5,421 bases of DNA, from assembly GCA_029266795.1 (NCBI GenBank), contig JAQSWE010000239.1:1-5421 (forward strand), read 5' to 3'. Below, in pieces: positions 1-5,421 of this stretch. The number at the start of each line of letters is the position of its first letter. The first letter of the stretch is position 1. The translations under genes and the position numbers were made by a program. The notes below the pieces were generated by a model that was given only the letters and a program-made list of their open reading frames with translations, ran no database searches and had not been told where the DNA came from. The DNA comes from Alphaproteobacteria bacterium (GTDB lineage Bacteria > Pseudomonadota > Alphaproteobacteria > Micavibrionales > UBA2020).

Positions 1-43
1 CAAAAATGAACATCCATTGCAATGCACGATGGAGAAAGAGTAA
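1..43 (+). CDS. clpS: ClpS, ATP-dependent Clp protease adaptor (3' end only)
   Basis: The reading frame from base 2 to the TAA at 41-43 gives 13 residues, KNEHPLQCTMEKE. This closely matches the remembered C-terminus of E. coli ClpS (ENEHPLLCTLEKA). ClpS is a small cytoplasmic adaptor that binds N-degron substrates and docks on the N-domain of ClpA, handing them to ClpAP. The gene order clpS-clpA is standard in proteobacteria, and the intact clpA start lies 15 bases downstream, which supports the call. The start and almost all of the gene are outside the window. Only the tail is seen, so the identity rests on this short match plus context. Confidence 0.88.
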   Translation, partial: KNEHPLQCTMEKE

Positions 44-50
44 CAGGGGG
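44..50 (+). promoter_or_regulatory. Ribosome binding site of clpA
   Basis: A CAGGGGG run lies directly after the clpS stop codon and 8 bases before the ATG at 59. It is purine-rich and well placed, and supports the start at 59. The protein also begins MLSRQLEQTL there, matching the beginning of E. coli ClpA (MLNQELELSL). The overlapping ATGs at 6 and 22 lie within the clpS tail in other frames and are not preceded by such a site. Confidence 0.7.
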
Positions 51-58
51 ATTACGAT

Positions 59-1543
59 ATGCTCTCACGCCAACTGGAACAGACGCTGCATCGCGCGCTT
101 GCGCATGCAAATGCGCGCCATCACGAATTTGCGACGCTGGAGCATCTGCTGCTCGCGCTCACCGACGATCAGGACGCCGTGGCTGTCATGCGCGCCTGCG
201 GCGTCGATCTTGACTTGCTGAAGCAGGAAGTGTCGCATTACATCGATACCGAGCTGCAGAACCTTGTCCACCCCGCCTCCGAAGAAGCAAAGCCGACCTC
301 GAGCTTCCAGCGCGTGCTGCAACGCGCCGCCATTCACGTGCAATCTTCGGGCCGCGAGGAAGTGACGGGCGCCAACGTGCTGGTCGCGCTGTTCTCGGAG
401 CGCGAGAGCAATGCTGTGTTCTTCCTGCAGGAACAGGAAATGACGCGCTTTGACGCCGTCAATTATATCTCCCACGGCATCGCGAAAGTGCCGGGGCAGG
501 CGGAGGCGCGCACGGTGCATGGCGCAAATGACGACGCGCAGGAAGAAAACGTCATTAAAAAAGGCCGCGAGGCGCTCGACGCCTATTGCGTGAACCTGAA
601 CAACAAAGCGATCAATGGAAAAATCGATCCGCTGATCGGCCGTGAATCCGAAGTCGACCGCACGATCCAAGTCTTGTGCCGCCGTTCCAAAAATAATCCG
701 CTTTATGTCGGCGATCCCGGCGTGGGCAAGACCGCGATTGCCGAAGGTCTTGCACGCCGCATCACAGAAAATGACGTGCCGGATGTGCTGAAGCATTGCA
801 CGATCTATTCGCTCGATATGGGGTCCTTGCTCGCCGGTACGCGCTATCGTGGCGATTTCGAGGAACGCATCAAGGCGGTTATTACCGAATTGCAGGCGAT
901 TGACGGCGCGATTTTGTTCATCGACGAAATCCATACCGTGATCGGCGCGGGCGCAACCTCGGGCGGCGCGATGGATGCATCGAACCTTTTGAAACCGTCG
1001 CTGTCCTCCGGCACGCTGCGCTGCATCGGTTCGACAACCTATAAAGAATACCGCAACCACTTCGAAAAAGACCGCGCGCTGGTGCGCCGCTTCCAGAAGA
1101 TCGACGTGAACGAGCCGAATATCGAAGACGCGATCCGCATTCTCAAAGGCCTGAAGCCCTATTACGAAGAACACCATAAAGTCACCTATTCCGAAGAGGC
1201 CATCCGCGCGGCGGTCGAGCTGTCGGCGCGTTATATCGGCGACCGCAAATTGCCCGACAAGGCGATCGACGTGATCGACGAAGCGGGTGCTGCGCAGATG
1301 CTGCTGACGGAAGACAAGCGCAAGAAAATCATCGGCCTCAGCGATATCGAGGCGACGGTATCCAAAATCGCGCGCATCCCCCCGAAAACGATCAGCAAGG
1401 ACGACAAGGAAGCGCTAGCCAATCTGGAGCGCGACCTGCGCACGCTGGTCTTCGGACAGGATCAGGCGATTGAGGCGCTGACCTCCGCTATTAAACTCAG
1501 CCGCGCCGGTTTGCGCGAACCGGAAAAGCCGATTGGGTCTTAG
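59..1543 (+). CDS. clpA: ClpA, N-terminal 494 residues (prematurely terminated)
   Basis: ClpA is the cytoplasmic AAA+ unfoldase that forms hexamers, takes substrates from ClpS and threads them into ClpP. This part holds the N-domain (about residues 1-143, with the LSFQRVLQRA-like and VTGANVLVA motifs), a linker, and a complete first ATPase domain. D1 has Walker A GDPGVGKT (218-225), pore loop TRYRG (261-265), Walker B ILFIDE with D289/E290, and the arginine-finger pair R343-R344. The second domain starts at LVFGQDQAIEAL but stops after KPIGS at residue 494, against 758 residues in E. coli ClpA. The TAG at 1541-1543 is followed in the same frame by the rest of D2. The D2 Walker A and pore loop are absent from the DNA itself, so readthrough would not restore them. 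The product could perhaps assemble through D1 and bind ClpS. It lacks the ClpP-docking loop, so it should not work with ClpP. The domain identity is firm, but whether the truncation is real is open. Confidence 0.9.
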   Translation: MLSRQLEQTLHRALAHANARHHEFATLEHLLLALTDDQDAVAVMRACGVDLDLLKQEVSHYIDTELQNLVHPASEEAKPTSSFQRVLQRAAIHVQSSGREEVTGANVLVALFSERESNAVFFLQEQEMTRFDAVNYISHGIAKVPGQAEARTVHGANDDAQEENVIKKGREALDAYCVNLNNKAINGKIDPLIGRESEVDRTIQVLCRRSKNNPLYVGDPGVGKTAIAEGLARRITENDVPDVLKHCTIYSLDMGSLLAGTRYRGDFEERIKAVITELQAIDGAILFIDEIHTVIGAGATSGGAMDASNLLKPSLSSGTLRCIGSTTYKEYRNHFEKDRALVRRFQKIDVNEPNIEDAIRILKGLKPYYEEHHKVTYSEEAIRAAVELSARYIGDRKLPDKAIDVIDEAGAAQMLLTEDKRKKIIGLSDIEATVSKIARIPPKTISKDDKEALANLERDLRTLVFGQDQAIEALTSAIKLSRAGLREPEKPIGS

Positions 1544-1549
1544 CACCCG
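1535..1549 (+). other. Deletion junction with amber stop inside the clpA D2 domain
   Basis: The codons read GGG TCT TAG CAC CCG (G S stop H P). In E. coli ClpA the matching stretch between PVGS and HPHAVLLLDE contains 65 residues, including the D2 Walker A GPTGVGKT and the pore-loop motif GYVG. The TAG is best explained as a hybrid codon: the T of the expected Phe codon after GS joined to the AG of a CAG/AAG codon before HPH. That implies removal of about 64 codons (about 192 bases) with the frame preserved. This is inferred by comparison with the family from memory; the missing bases are not in the window. Confidence 0.75.
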
Positions 1550-2170
1550 CATTCGGTCGTGCTGCTCGACGAAATCGAAAAAGCGCATCCGGATTTGTTC
1601 AACATCCTGCTGCAGGTGATGGACTACGGCAAGATCACCGACAACAATGGCAAGACGGTCGATTGCCGCAACATAATCCTCATTATGACGACAAATGCCG
1701 GCGCGTCCGACATGGCGAAGGCGACCGTCGGTTTCGAGCGTACGTTAAGGGAGGGGGATGATGAAGAGGCGATCAACCGCACCTTCACGCCGGAATTCCG
1801 CAACCGTCTCGATGCGATTATCCCATTCAAAGCGCTTTCCCCCGCCACCATCGGCCGCGTCGTCGACAAGTTCATCATGCAGCTGGAGGCGCAGCTGGGC
1901 GACCGCGGCGTCACGATCGAGCTGACATCGGAAGCACGCCAGTGGCTCGGCAAGAAAGGCTACGACCCCGCGATGGGCGCGCGCCCGCTCGGCCGCGTTA
2001 TTCAGGAACATGTCAAAAAACCGCTTGCCGAAGAATTGCTGTTCGGTCGACTGGTCAAGGGCGGCGCCGTCAAGATTGCGGTCAAGGCGGAAAAGCTCAG
2101 CTTTGAATACCCGCCGTCGAAACCGACGAAACCGACTGAACCCGAACTCGAACATGAGCGCGTGAAATAA
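1544..2170 (+). pseudogene. clpA: ClpA, C-terminal remainder of the D2 ATPase domain
   Basis: This continues the upstream clpA frame for 208 codons to the TAA at 2168-2170. It holds D2 Walker B (VVLLDE, 1556-1573), sensor 1 Asn in MTTNAGA (codon 1694), the VGF ClpP-docking loop (1727-1735, counterpart of E. coli IGL), arginine-finger region FTPEFRNRLD (from 1784) and sensor 2 Arg in GARPLGR (codon 1982). It ends in a Pro/Lys/Glu-rich tail with KPTKPTEPE. No further stop or frameshift is present. A GTG at 1559 could in principle start a 203-residue protein. It has no Shine-Dalgarno at proper spacing and would begin inside Walker B, so independent translation is unlikely. Restoring the missing 65 residues would give about 767 residues in total, the usual ClpA size. 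It is best treated as the 3' part of one broken gene. Confidence 0.82.
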
Positions 2171-3063
2171 TGGACGGAACCAAGGGGCAGGTACTGGTTG
2201 TCGATCCCAGCGACATCATGCGCAAGCTGATTTGCGGCATCCTTCTCAAAAGCGGCTATGCCGTCAACGACGCGGCCAATGCTGATAAGGGCGTCGAGCT
2301 GCTGGGCAAGCGCCCCGACCTGGTCATTCTTGATATTGACGACGAAACGTCGGACGAAGTGTCCTTCCTGCGCAAAATGAAGCGCGATCATGCATCGACG
2401 CCGATTATTGCGCTCGCCGATGACAGCGTGCGCGAGGAAGTGCAGAAGAAGATCGAGATGAAGCTGATCTTCTTCCCCAAGCCCGTAAAACCCGATGCGC
2501 TGCTGGCGCAAGTCGAGGCGCTGCTGTCCGAGACAGAACAAAAGCGCCTTGCCGCCGAAGCGAACAAGAGCGGCGCGCAAATCGACATTGAACAGCAGCG
2601 CATGGGCTTTATGCGCCGCGCCATCGACCTCAGCCAGCAGAAGATGGAAGAAAACTGCGGCGGCCCGTTCGGCGCCGTCATCGTGCGGCAGGGCAAGATC
2701 ATCGGCGAAGGCTGGAACTGCGTGACCTCCACCAACGATCCCACCGCGCATGCCGAAATGGTCGCCATCCGCAACGCAACCGCCGCGATCAAGGATTTCA
2801 AGCTTGAGGGCTGCGACATCTACACCAGCTGCGAGCCCTGCCCGATGTGCCTCTCAGCCATTTACTGGGCGCGCATCGACAAGATTTTCTACGCGAATAT
2901 GCGCGAAGATGCGGAAAAAATCGGCTTTGACGACGCTTTCCTGTACCGCGAAGTCGCGCTGCCGGAAAACAAACGCTCGCTGCCCGTCTTCAGGCTTTTA
3001 CGCGACGAGGCGAAAATAGTTTTCGACAACTGGATGACCAAGATGGATAAAACTGCATATTGA
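2170..3063 (+). CDS. Receiver (REC) domain fused to guanine-deaminase-like nucleoside deaminase
   Basis: This is a 297-residue, probably cytoplasmic two-domain protein. Residues 6-120 resemble a response-regulator receiver: beta1 VLVVD with D12, candidate phospho-acceptor D55 in LVILD, and the conserved Lys104-Pro105 in FFPKP. It departs from the norm: D12 is followed by Pro instead of a second acid, and the beta4 Thr/Ser is Ala83. A charged linker (about 120-143) leads to a CDA-fold zinc deaminase with GGPFGAVIV (164-172), HAE (194-196) and PCPMC (C224, C227), giving zinc ligands H194, C224, C227 and catalytic E196. The motifs NDPTAHAE, YTSCEPCPMCL, AIYWAR and GFDDAF, and the terminal Tyr297, closely resemble B. 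subtilis guanine deaminase GuaD, which converts guanine to xanthine and ammonia. Substrate specificity is inferred. The ATG overlaps the clpA stop (TAATG) with only a weak Shine-Dalgarno, suggesting translational coupling. Met145 or Met148 could be internal starts for a deaminase-only product, with no evidence for use. Confidence 0.88.
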   Translation: MDGTKGQVLVVDPSDIMRKLICGILLKSGYAVNDAANADKGVELLGKRPDLVILDIDDETSDEVSFLRKMKRDHASTPIIALADDSVREEVQKKIEMKLIFFPKPVKPDALLAQVEALLSETEQKRLAAEANKSGAQIDIEQQRMGFMRRAIDLSQQKMEENCGGPFGAVIVRQGKIIGEGWNCVTSTNDPTAHAEMVAIRNATAAIKDFKLEGCDIYTSCEPCPMCLSAIYWARIDKIFYANMREDAEKIGFDDAFLYREVALPENKRSLPVFRLLRDEAKIVFDNWMTKMDKTAY

Positions 3064-3080
3064 TTTCTGACGATCTCGGG

Positions 3081-3084
3081 GGAG
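3081..3084 (+). promoter_or_regulatory. Ribosome binding site of the AIM24-family gene
   Basis: GGAG, within a longer GGGGGAG run, lies 7 bases before the ATG at 3092 in the 28-base gap after the deaminase stop. It fixes the start at 3092 rather than the ATG at 3097 in another frame. The gap contains no hairpin, so co-transcription with the upstream genes is likely. Confidence 0.7.
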
Positions 3085-3091
3085 TTTTTTC

Positions 3092-3781
3092 ATGAAATGC
3101 GAAATTATGGGCGACAGCGCGTTCCCGCTGCTGCGCGTCACGTTTTCGGAAGGCGAGCATATCAAGGCGGAATCGGGCGCGATGGTCGCCATGTCGACGA
3201 ATATCAAGCTGACCGGCAAGGCCGATGGCGGCATCGGCAAGGCGATCGGCCGCATGTTTTCCGGCGAAAGTTTTTTCATGCAGCAGCTGGAATCGCAAGG
3301 CGGCGCTGGTTGGGCATTGCTGGCGGCCTCCACCCCCGGTGAAATCGCGACAATCGACTTGCGGCAGGGCGAACAGCTCTCGGTACAGAAAGGCGGCTAC
3401 CTTGCCGCCACCAACGGCATTCAGGTGTCGACCAAGATGCAGGGGCTCTTTAAGGGCATGTTGTCGGGTCAGGGGTTCTTCATCGTGAAGATCGGCGGCG
3501 AAGGCACGGTATTCCTCTCCACCTATGGATCGATCTATCCGATGGTGCTGGGGCAGGGCGAGGTCGTGCATATCGACAATGGCCATTTAGTGGCCTGGGA
3601 TTCCCACATGCCTTATGAAATCGTCAAGGGCGGTTCCGGCTGGATTTCGTCCATGACCTCGGGCGAAGGCCTCGGCTGCCGCTTTCAGGGCCCGGGCCGC
3701 GTCTGGATCCAGACGCGCAACCCGCAGCAACTGGTCGGCTGGCTCTATCCCATGTTCCCGCAGCGCAGCGGCTCCGGCTAG
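3092..3781 (+). CDS. AIM24 / TIGR00266 family protein
   Basis: A 229-residue protein without signal peptide or membrane segment. It is glycine-rich and probably all-beta, with the features I associate with the TIGR00266/AIM24 (former DUF124) family: an ESGAMVAM stretch near residues 29-36, GESFFMQ (about 58-64), STPGEIATIDL, the paired GQGFFIVKI and GTVFLSTYGS strands, and a C-terminal RVWIQTRNP signature. The length is normal for bacterial members. The molecular function is not established. The yeast relative AIM24 is mitochondrial and linked to inner-membrane organisation, but that cannot be carried over safely. The start at 3092 has a good ribosome binding site. It follows the deaminase gene by 28 bases and is probably the last gene of the clpS-clpA unit, because a separate promoter follows before the next gene. 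The sequence looks intact and complete. Confidence 0.85.
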   Translation: MKCEIMGDSAFPLLRVTFSEGEHIKAESGAMVAMSTNIKLTGKADGGIGKAIGRMFSGESFFMQQLESQGGAGWALLAASTPGEIATIDLRQGEQLSVQKGGYLAATNGIQVSTKMQGLFKGMLSGQGFFIVKIGGEGTVFLSTYGSIYPMVLGQGEVVHIDNGHLVAWDSHMPYEIVKGGSGWISSMTSGEGLGCRFQGPGRVWIQTRNPQQLVGWLYPMFPQRSGSG

Positions 3782-3815
3782 GCTTTACCATAGCGGCGCA
3801 GACGGCGTTTAAAGT

Positions 3816-3844
3816 TTGATACCGCGGCGGCGGCTGACTAGAAT
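3816..3844 (+). promoter_or_regulatory. Sigma70-type promoter for the SNase-like gene
   Basis: TTGATA (3816-3821) and TAGAAT (3839-3844) each match the housekeeping consensus at five of six positions and are separated by exactly 17 bases of GC-rich DNA. Transcription would start near 3850, giving a short leader of about 25 bases containing the AAGGA ribosome binding site (3861-3865) before the ATG at 3875. It lies in the 93-base gap after the AIM24 gene, which contains no clear terminator, so readthrough from upstream is also possible. Confidence 0.65.
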
Positions 3845-3874
3845 TGATCAGGTTTAAATAAAGGATACCCAGAC

Positions 3875-5050
3875 ATGCGTTATACGTTTCTTGCGCTCGC
3901 GGTTGTGATGTTTGCAGGTGTTGCGCAGGCGCAAGCCCCCGCGCAACAGGCCCCGCGCCCGCCCGCAACGGCCCCTGCCGCTTCGCTCGATGATGCGCCC
4001 GACATGGCGCCCTCCAGCGTCGCGCCCGTCGTCAACCGTTTGCCCGAACGCGTGATACGCCCGATGCGCGCTGTCGATCCGATGACGCTCCGCGCCGAAG
4101 GCGGCACGATCCGCCTGTGGGGTATCAAGCCCGCGCAGAGCGCAGAGACGCCGCTGGAACTGAAAGCACTCGACCTGATGGACGGTCTCATTCAGGAGCA
4201 ACAGGTCAATTGCCGCGTCATGGGCGGCACGATGCTGGAAATGATCGCGCGCTGCTCGACGGCCACCAATCAGGACCTCGCGCTGGAACTGCTGAAGAAC
4301 GGCTTCGTCGTTGTCGACCGCCGCCAGACCTACAACACCGTCTTCGCAACCGCGTACGAGAAAGAACAGGAATCCGCGCGCGTCGCCGGCAAGGGCGTCT
4401 GGGCGCTGGTGAAGGAAGATATGAACCAGACCGGCAGCAACGGTTTGCCGCGCTGGCTGGAACCCTATATGTCGTTCCTGCTACCGCTGGCGCTGATCTT
4501 CGGACCGTTCGGCGGGTTGCTGATCGTCGGGCTTGTGATGTGGTATTGGCTCCGCCGCATGGCATCGCTGCAGGAAAAAGAAGCCGAGCAGACGAGCCGC
4601 AAGGAAGCGATGCTGCAAAGCCGCGAGCGTCATGTGCTTGTCTCGACGCTGGAAGGCGAGTTGATGGAGAACAAAAACAAGATCGAGGCCTTCCTCGTCA
4701 TTTACGGCGACATGCTGCGCGGCCTTCAGGATGCGAACGAAGTGCCGAAATACCAGCAGGGCGGCGATATCGTGCAAAAGCACCCGACCTTTGGCCGCGC
4801 CGTGTTCGAAGCGAATGTGGGCAAGCTCTCCCTGCTCGACATCAAGCTCGCCGGCCAGATTTCGAAGCTCTATTCCGCGATGCCGAAGGACCAAGAATAT
4901 ATCAACTTGGAACCTACGGTGCCGCTGGAGACTGCCGTGAAGCTGGTGCAGAAGGTGCTGAAGGAAGCAGAAGCATTGCTCGACCCGCTCAACAACGTCA
5001 TCACGGGGCTTGCGACCGCGTCGCAGAAAAAAACCGCCGCTTCCGAATAG
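3875..5050 (+). CDS. Membrane-anchored protein with degenerate SNase-like (thermonuclease-type) domain
   Basis: A 391-residue protein. Residues 1-19 form a signal peptide (hydrophobic LALAVVMFAGV, likely cleavage after AQA), then a Pro/Ala-rich low-complexity stretch to about 50. Residues 62-179 follow the staphylococcal nuclease fold: VDPMTL, TIRLWGI, C113 and C127 (a possible disulfide), NGFVVV, and a final AYEKEQESARVAGKGVWAL typical of the family. By alignment with S. aureus nuclease, Arg35 is kept (R80), but Asp21, Asp40, Glu43 and Arg87 become Met70, Lys85, Gln88 and Glu122, so nuclease activity is unlikely. A membrane helix spans about 199-223 and is followed by Arg-Arg, putting the SNase domain outside and residues 228-391 in the cytoplasm. 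That last part is helical, with a charged coiled-coil-like start and an HPTFGRAVFEANVGKLSLLD segment, and I do not recognise a function for it. AAGGA lies 9 bases before the ATG. It has its own promoter and a strong terminator. Confidence 0.82.
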   Translation: MRYTFLALAVVMFAGVAQAQAPAQQAPRPPATAPAASLDDAPDMAPSSVAPVVNRLPERVIRPMRAVDPMTLRAEGGTIRLWGIKPAQSAETPLELKALDLMDGLIQEQQVNCRVMGGTMLEMIARCSTATNQDLALELLKNGFVVVDRRQTYNTVFATAYEKEQESARVAGKGVWALVKEDMNQTGSNGLPRWLEPYMSFLLPLALIFGPFGGLLIVGLVMWYWLRRMASLQEKEAEQTSRKEAMLQSRERHVLVSTLEGELMENKNKIEAFLVIYGDMLRGLQDANEVPKYQQGGDIVQKHPTFGRAVFEANVGKLSLLDIKLAGQISKLYSAMPKDQEYINLEPTVPLETAVKLVQKVLKEAEALLDPLNNVITGLATASQKKTAASE

Positions 5051-5062
5051 GAAACCTGAAAC

Positions 5063-5097
5063 AAAAAAAGGCCCCGGAAATTCCGGGGCCTTTTTTT
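5063..5097. terminator. Bidirectional intrinsic terminator
   Basis: A perfect inverted repeat: A7-GGCCCCGGAA, a central A, then TTCCGGGGCC-T7. The GC-rich core (GGCCCCGG/CCGGGGCC, 8 pairs) closes a five-base AAATT loop. It is followed by seven Ts on the + strand, and on the - strand by seven Ts from the A run at 5063-5069. It starts 13 bases after the SNase-like gene's stop and ends 13 bases before the convergent NYN gene's stop, so it can terminate both. Confidence 0.93.
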
Positions 5098-5110
5098 ATT
5101 GTCGTCGCTA

Positions 5111-5421
5111 TTACGCGCGAATTTTGCTGGTGACTGTCGCTTCGCTGGGAGCTTCCTGATTGGCGGTCATCGGCGATTGTGCTGGGCGCTCGCCCGCCGC
5201 GCGCTCGATATGCGCCATCAGGTCGACGAGGTCGACGAAATGATCTGCCTGGCGGCGCAGCTCATCGGCCACCATGGGGGGTGAGGTGCGGATCGTGGAG
5301 ACGACCGTCGTGCGCACGCCCTTGCGCTGCACAGATTCCAGCAGGCGGCGGAAATCTCCATCGCCAGAGAACAGGACGATATGATCGACATGATCGGCCA
5401 GTTCCATCATGTCGATGGCAA
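5111..5421 (-). CDS. NYN domain protein, LabA/DUF88-like (5' end outside window)
   Basis: On the minus strand the frame is open from base 5419 to the TAA at 5113-5111, giving 102 residues of the C-terminal part. It begins AIDMMELADHVDHIVLFSGDGDF, and the gene continues leftward in the protein beyond the window edge, so the Met codons at 5410 and 5407 are internal. SGDGDF is the signature of NYN (PIN-like) domains of the LabA/DUF88 type, with Asp residues that in the family bind metal in a presumed RNase active site. It is followed by GVRTTVVS and the conserved ADELRRQADHFVDL helix, then a roughly 30-residue polar, Ala/Glu/Ser-rich tail without clear structure. The family is thought to act in RNA processing or decay in the cytoplasm, but specific targets are unknown. 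It converges on the SNase-like gene and shares its terminator. Confidence 0.9.
   Translation of the reverse strand, partial: AIDMMELADHVDHIVLFSGDGDFRRLLESVQRKGVRTTVVSTIRTSPPMVADELRRQADHFVDLVDLMAHIERAAGERPAQSPMTANQEAPSEATVTSKIRA

Noticed and set aside
65..1177. A 370-codon open frame on the minus strand opposite clpA
   Set aside because: It lies opposite conserved clpA motifs, its translation resembles no family, and long antisense frames are expected from the codon bias of GC-rich genes.
1541..1543. TAG as a recoded (readthrough) amber codon
   Set aside because: Readthrough would still yield a D2 lacking Walker A and the pore loop, and no other in-frame TAG or recoding element suggests this.
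1559..2170. Independent gene starting at GTG 1559 for a short ClpA-like protein
   Set aside because: The start falls within Walker B, there is no properly spaced ribosome binding site, and the frame continues directly from upstream clpA codons, so it is the remainder of a broken gene.
2002..2751. A 249-codon minus-strand frame across the clpA/deaminase junction
   Set aside because: It is a shadow of two well-supported plus-strand genes, with no ribosome binding site or recognisable domain.
3582..3596. Small palindrome GGCCATTTAGTGGCC inside the AIM24-family gene
   Set aside because: A short stem within conserved coding sequence without a T run; expected by chance.
4117..5133. A 338-codon plus-strand frame overlapping the SNase-like gene
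   Set aside because: The translation is Arg-rich and low in hydrophobic structure, it runs through the terminator, and the overlapping frame has a signal peptide, known fold and good ribosome binding site.
5111..5410. Complete 99-residue NYN protein starting at the Met codon at 5410
   Set aside because: The frame stays open to the window edge and the upstream residues (AID) continue the NYN family sequence, so the gene is cut by the window rather than starting here.

Overview
The window looks like a chromosomal stretch of a moderately GC-rich alphaproteobacterium. Two observations support this: a clpS-clpA pair whose ClpA has the alphaproteobacterial style of D2 ClpP loop (VGF followed by an acidic REGDD stretch), and a LabA-like NYN protein at the right edge. 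I cannot place it to genus from sequence alone. I see no mobile element, CRISPR array, tRNA or rRNA.

Layout: (1) bases 1-43 are the last 13 codons of clpS, the N-end-rule adaptor. (2) Bases 59-2170 are clpA, the AAA+ unfoldase partner of ClpP, but the reading frame is broken. An in-frame TAG at 1541-1543 sits exactly where about 65 residues of the second ATPase domain (Walker A and the central pore loop of D2) are missing compared with E. coli ClpA. Sequence on both sides is otherwise intact and in the same frame. (3) Bases 2170-3063, overlapping the clpA stop by one base, encode an unusual fusion of a response-regulator receiver domain with a guanine-deaminase-like zinc deaminase. (4) Bases 3092-3781 encode an AIM24/TIGR00266 family protein. 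(5) After a good sigma70-type promoter (3816-3844), bases 3875-5050 encode an exported, membrane-anchored protein. It has a staphylococcal-nuclease-like domain that lacks most catalytic residues and an uncharacterised cytoplasmic helical domain. (6) A perfect, A/T-flanked palindrome (5063-5097) is a bidirectional terminator between this gene and (7) a convergent, 5'-truncated NYN-domain (LabA-like) gene running off the right end.

clpS, clpA, the receiver-deaminase and the AIM24 gene lie on one strand with gaps of 15, -1 and 28 bases and are probably one transcription unit. ClpS and ClpA act together in substrate selection and unfolding for ClpP. Why a receiver-controlled purine deaminase should be translationally coupled to them is not obvious, and this is the most original biological question here. 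The clpA lesion is either a recent inactivating deletion or an assembly error, and it needs checking before functional conclusions are drawn.
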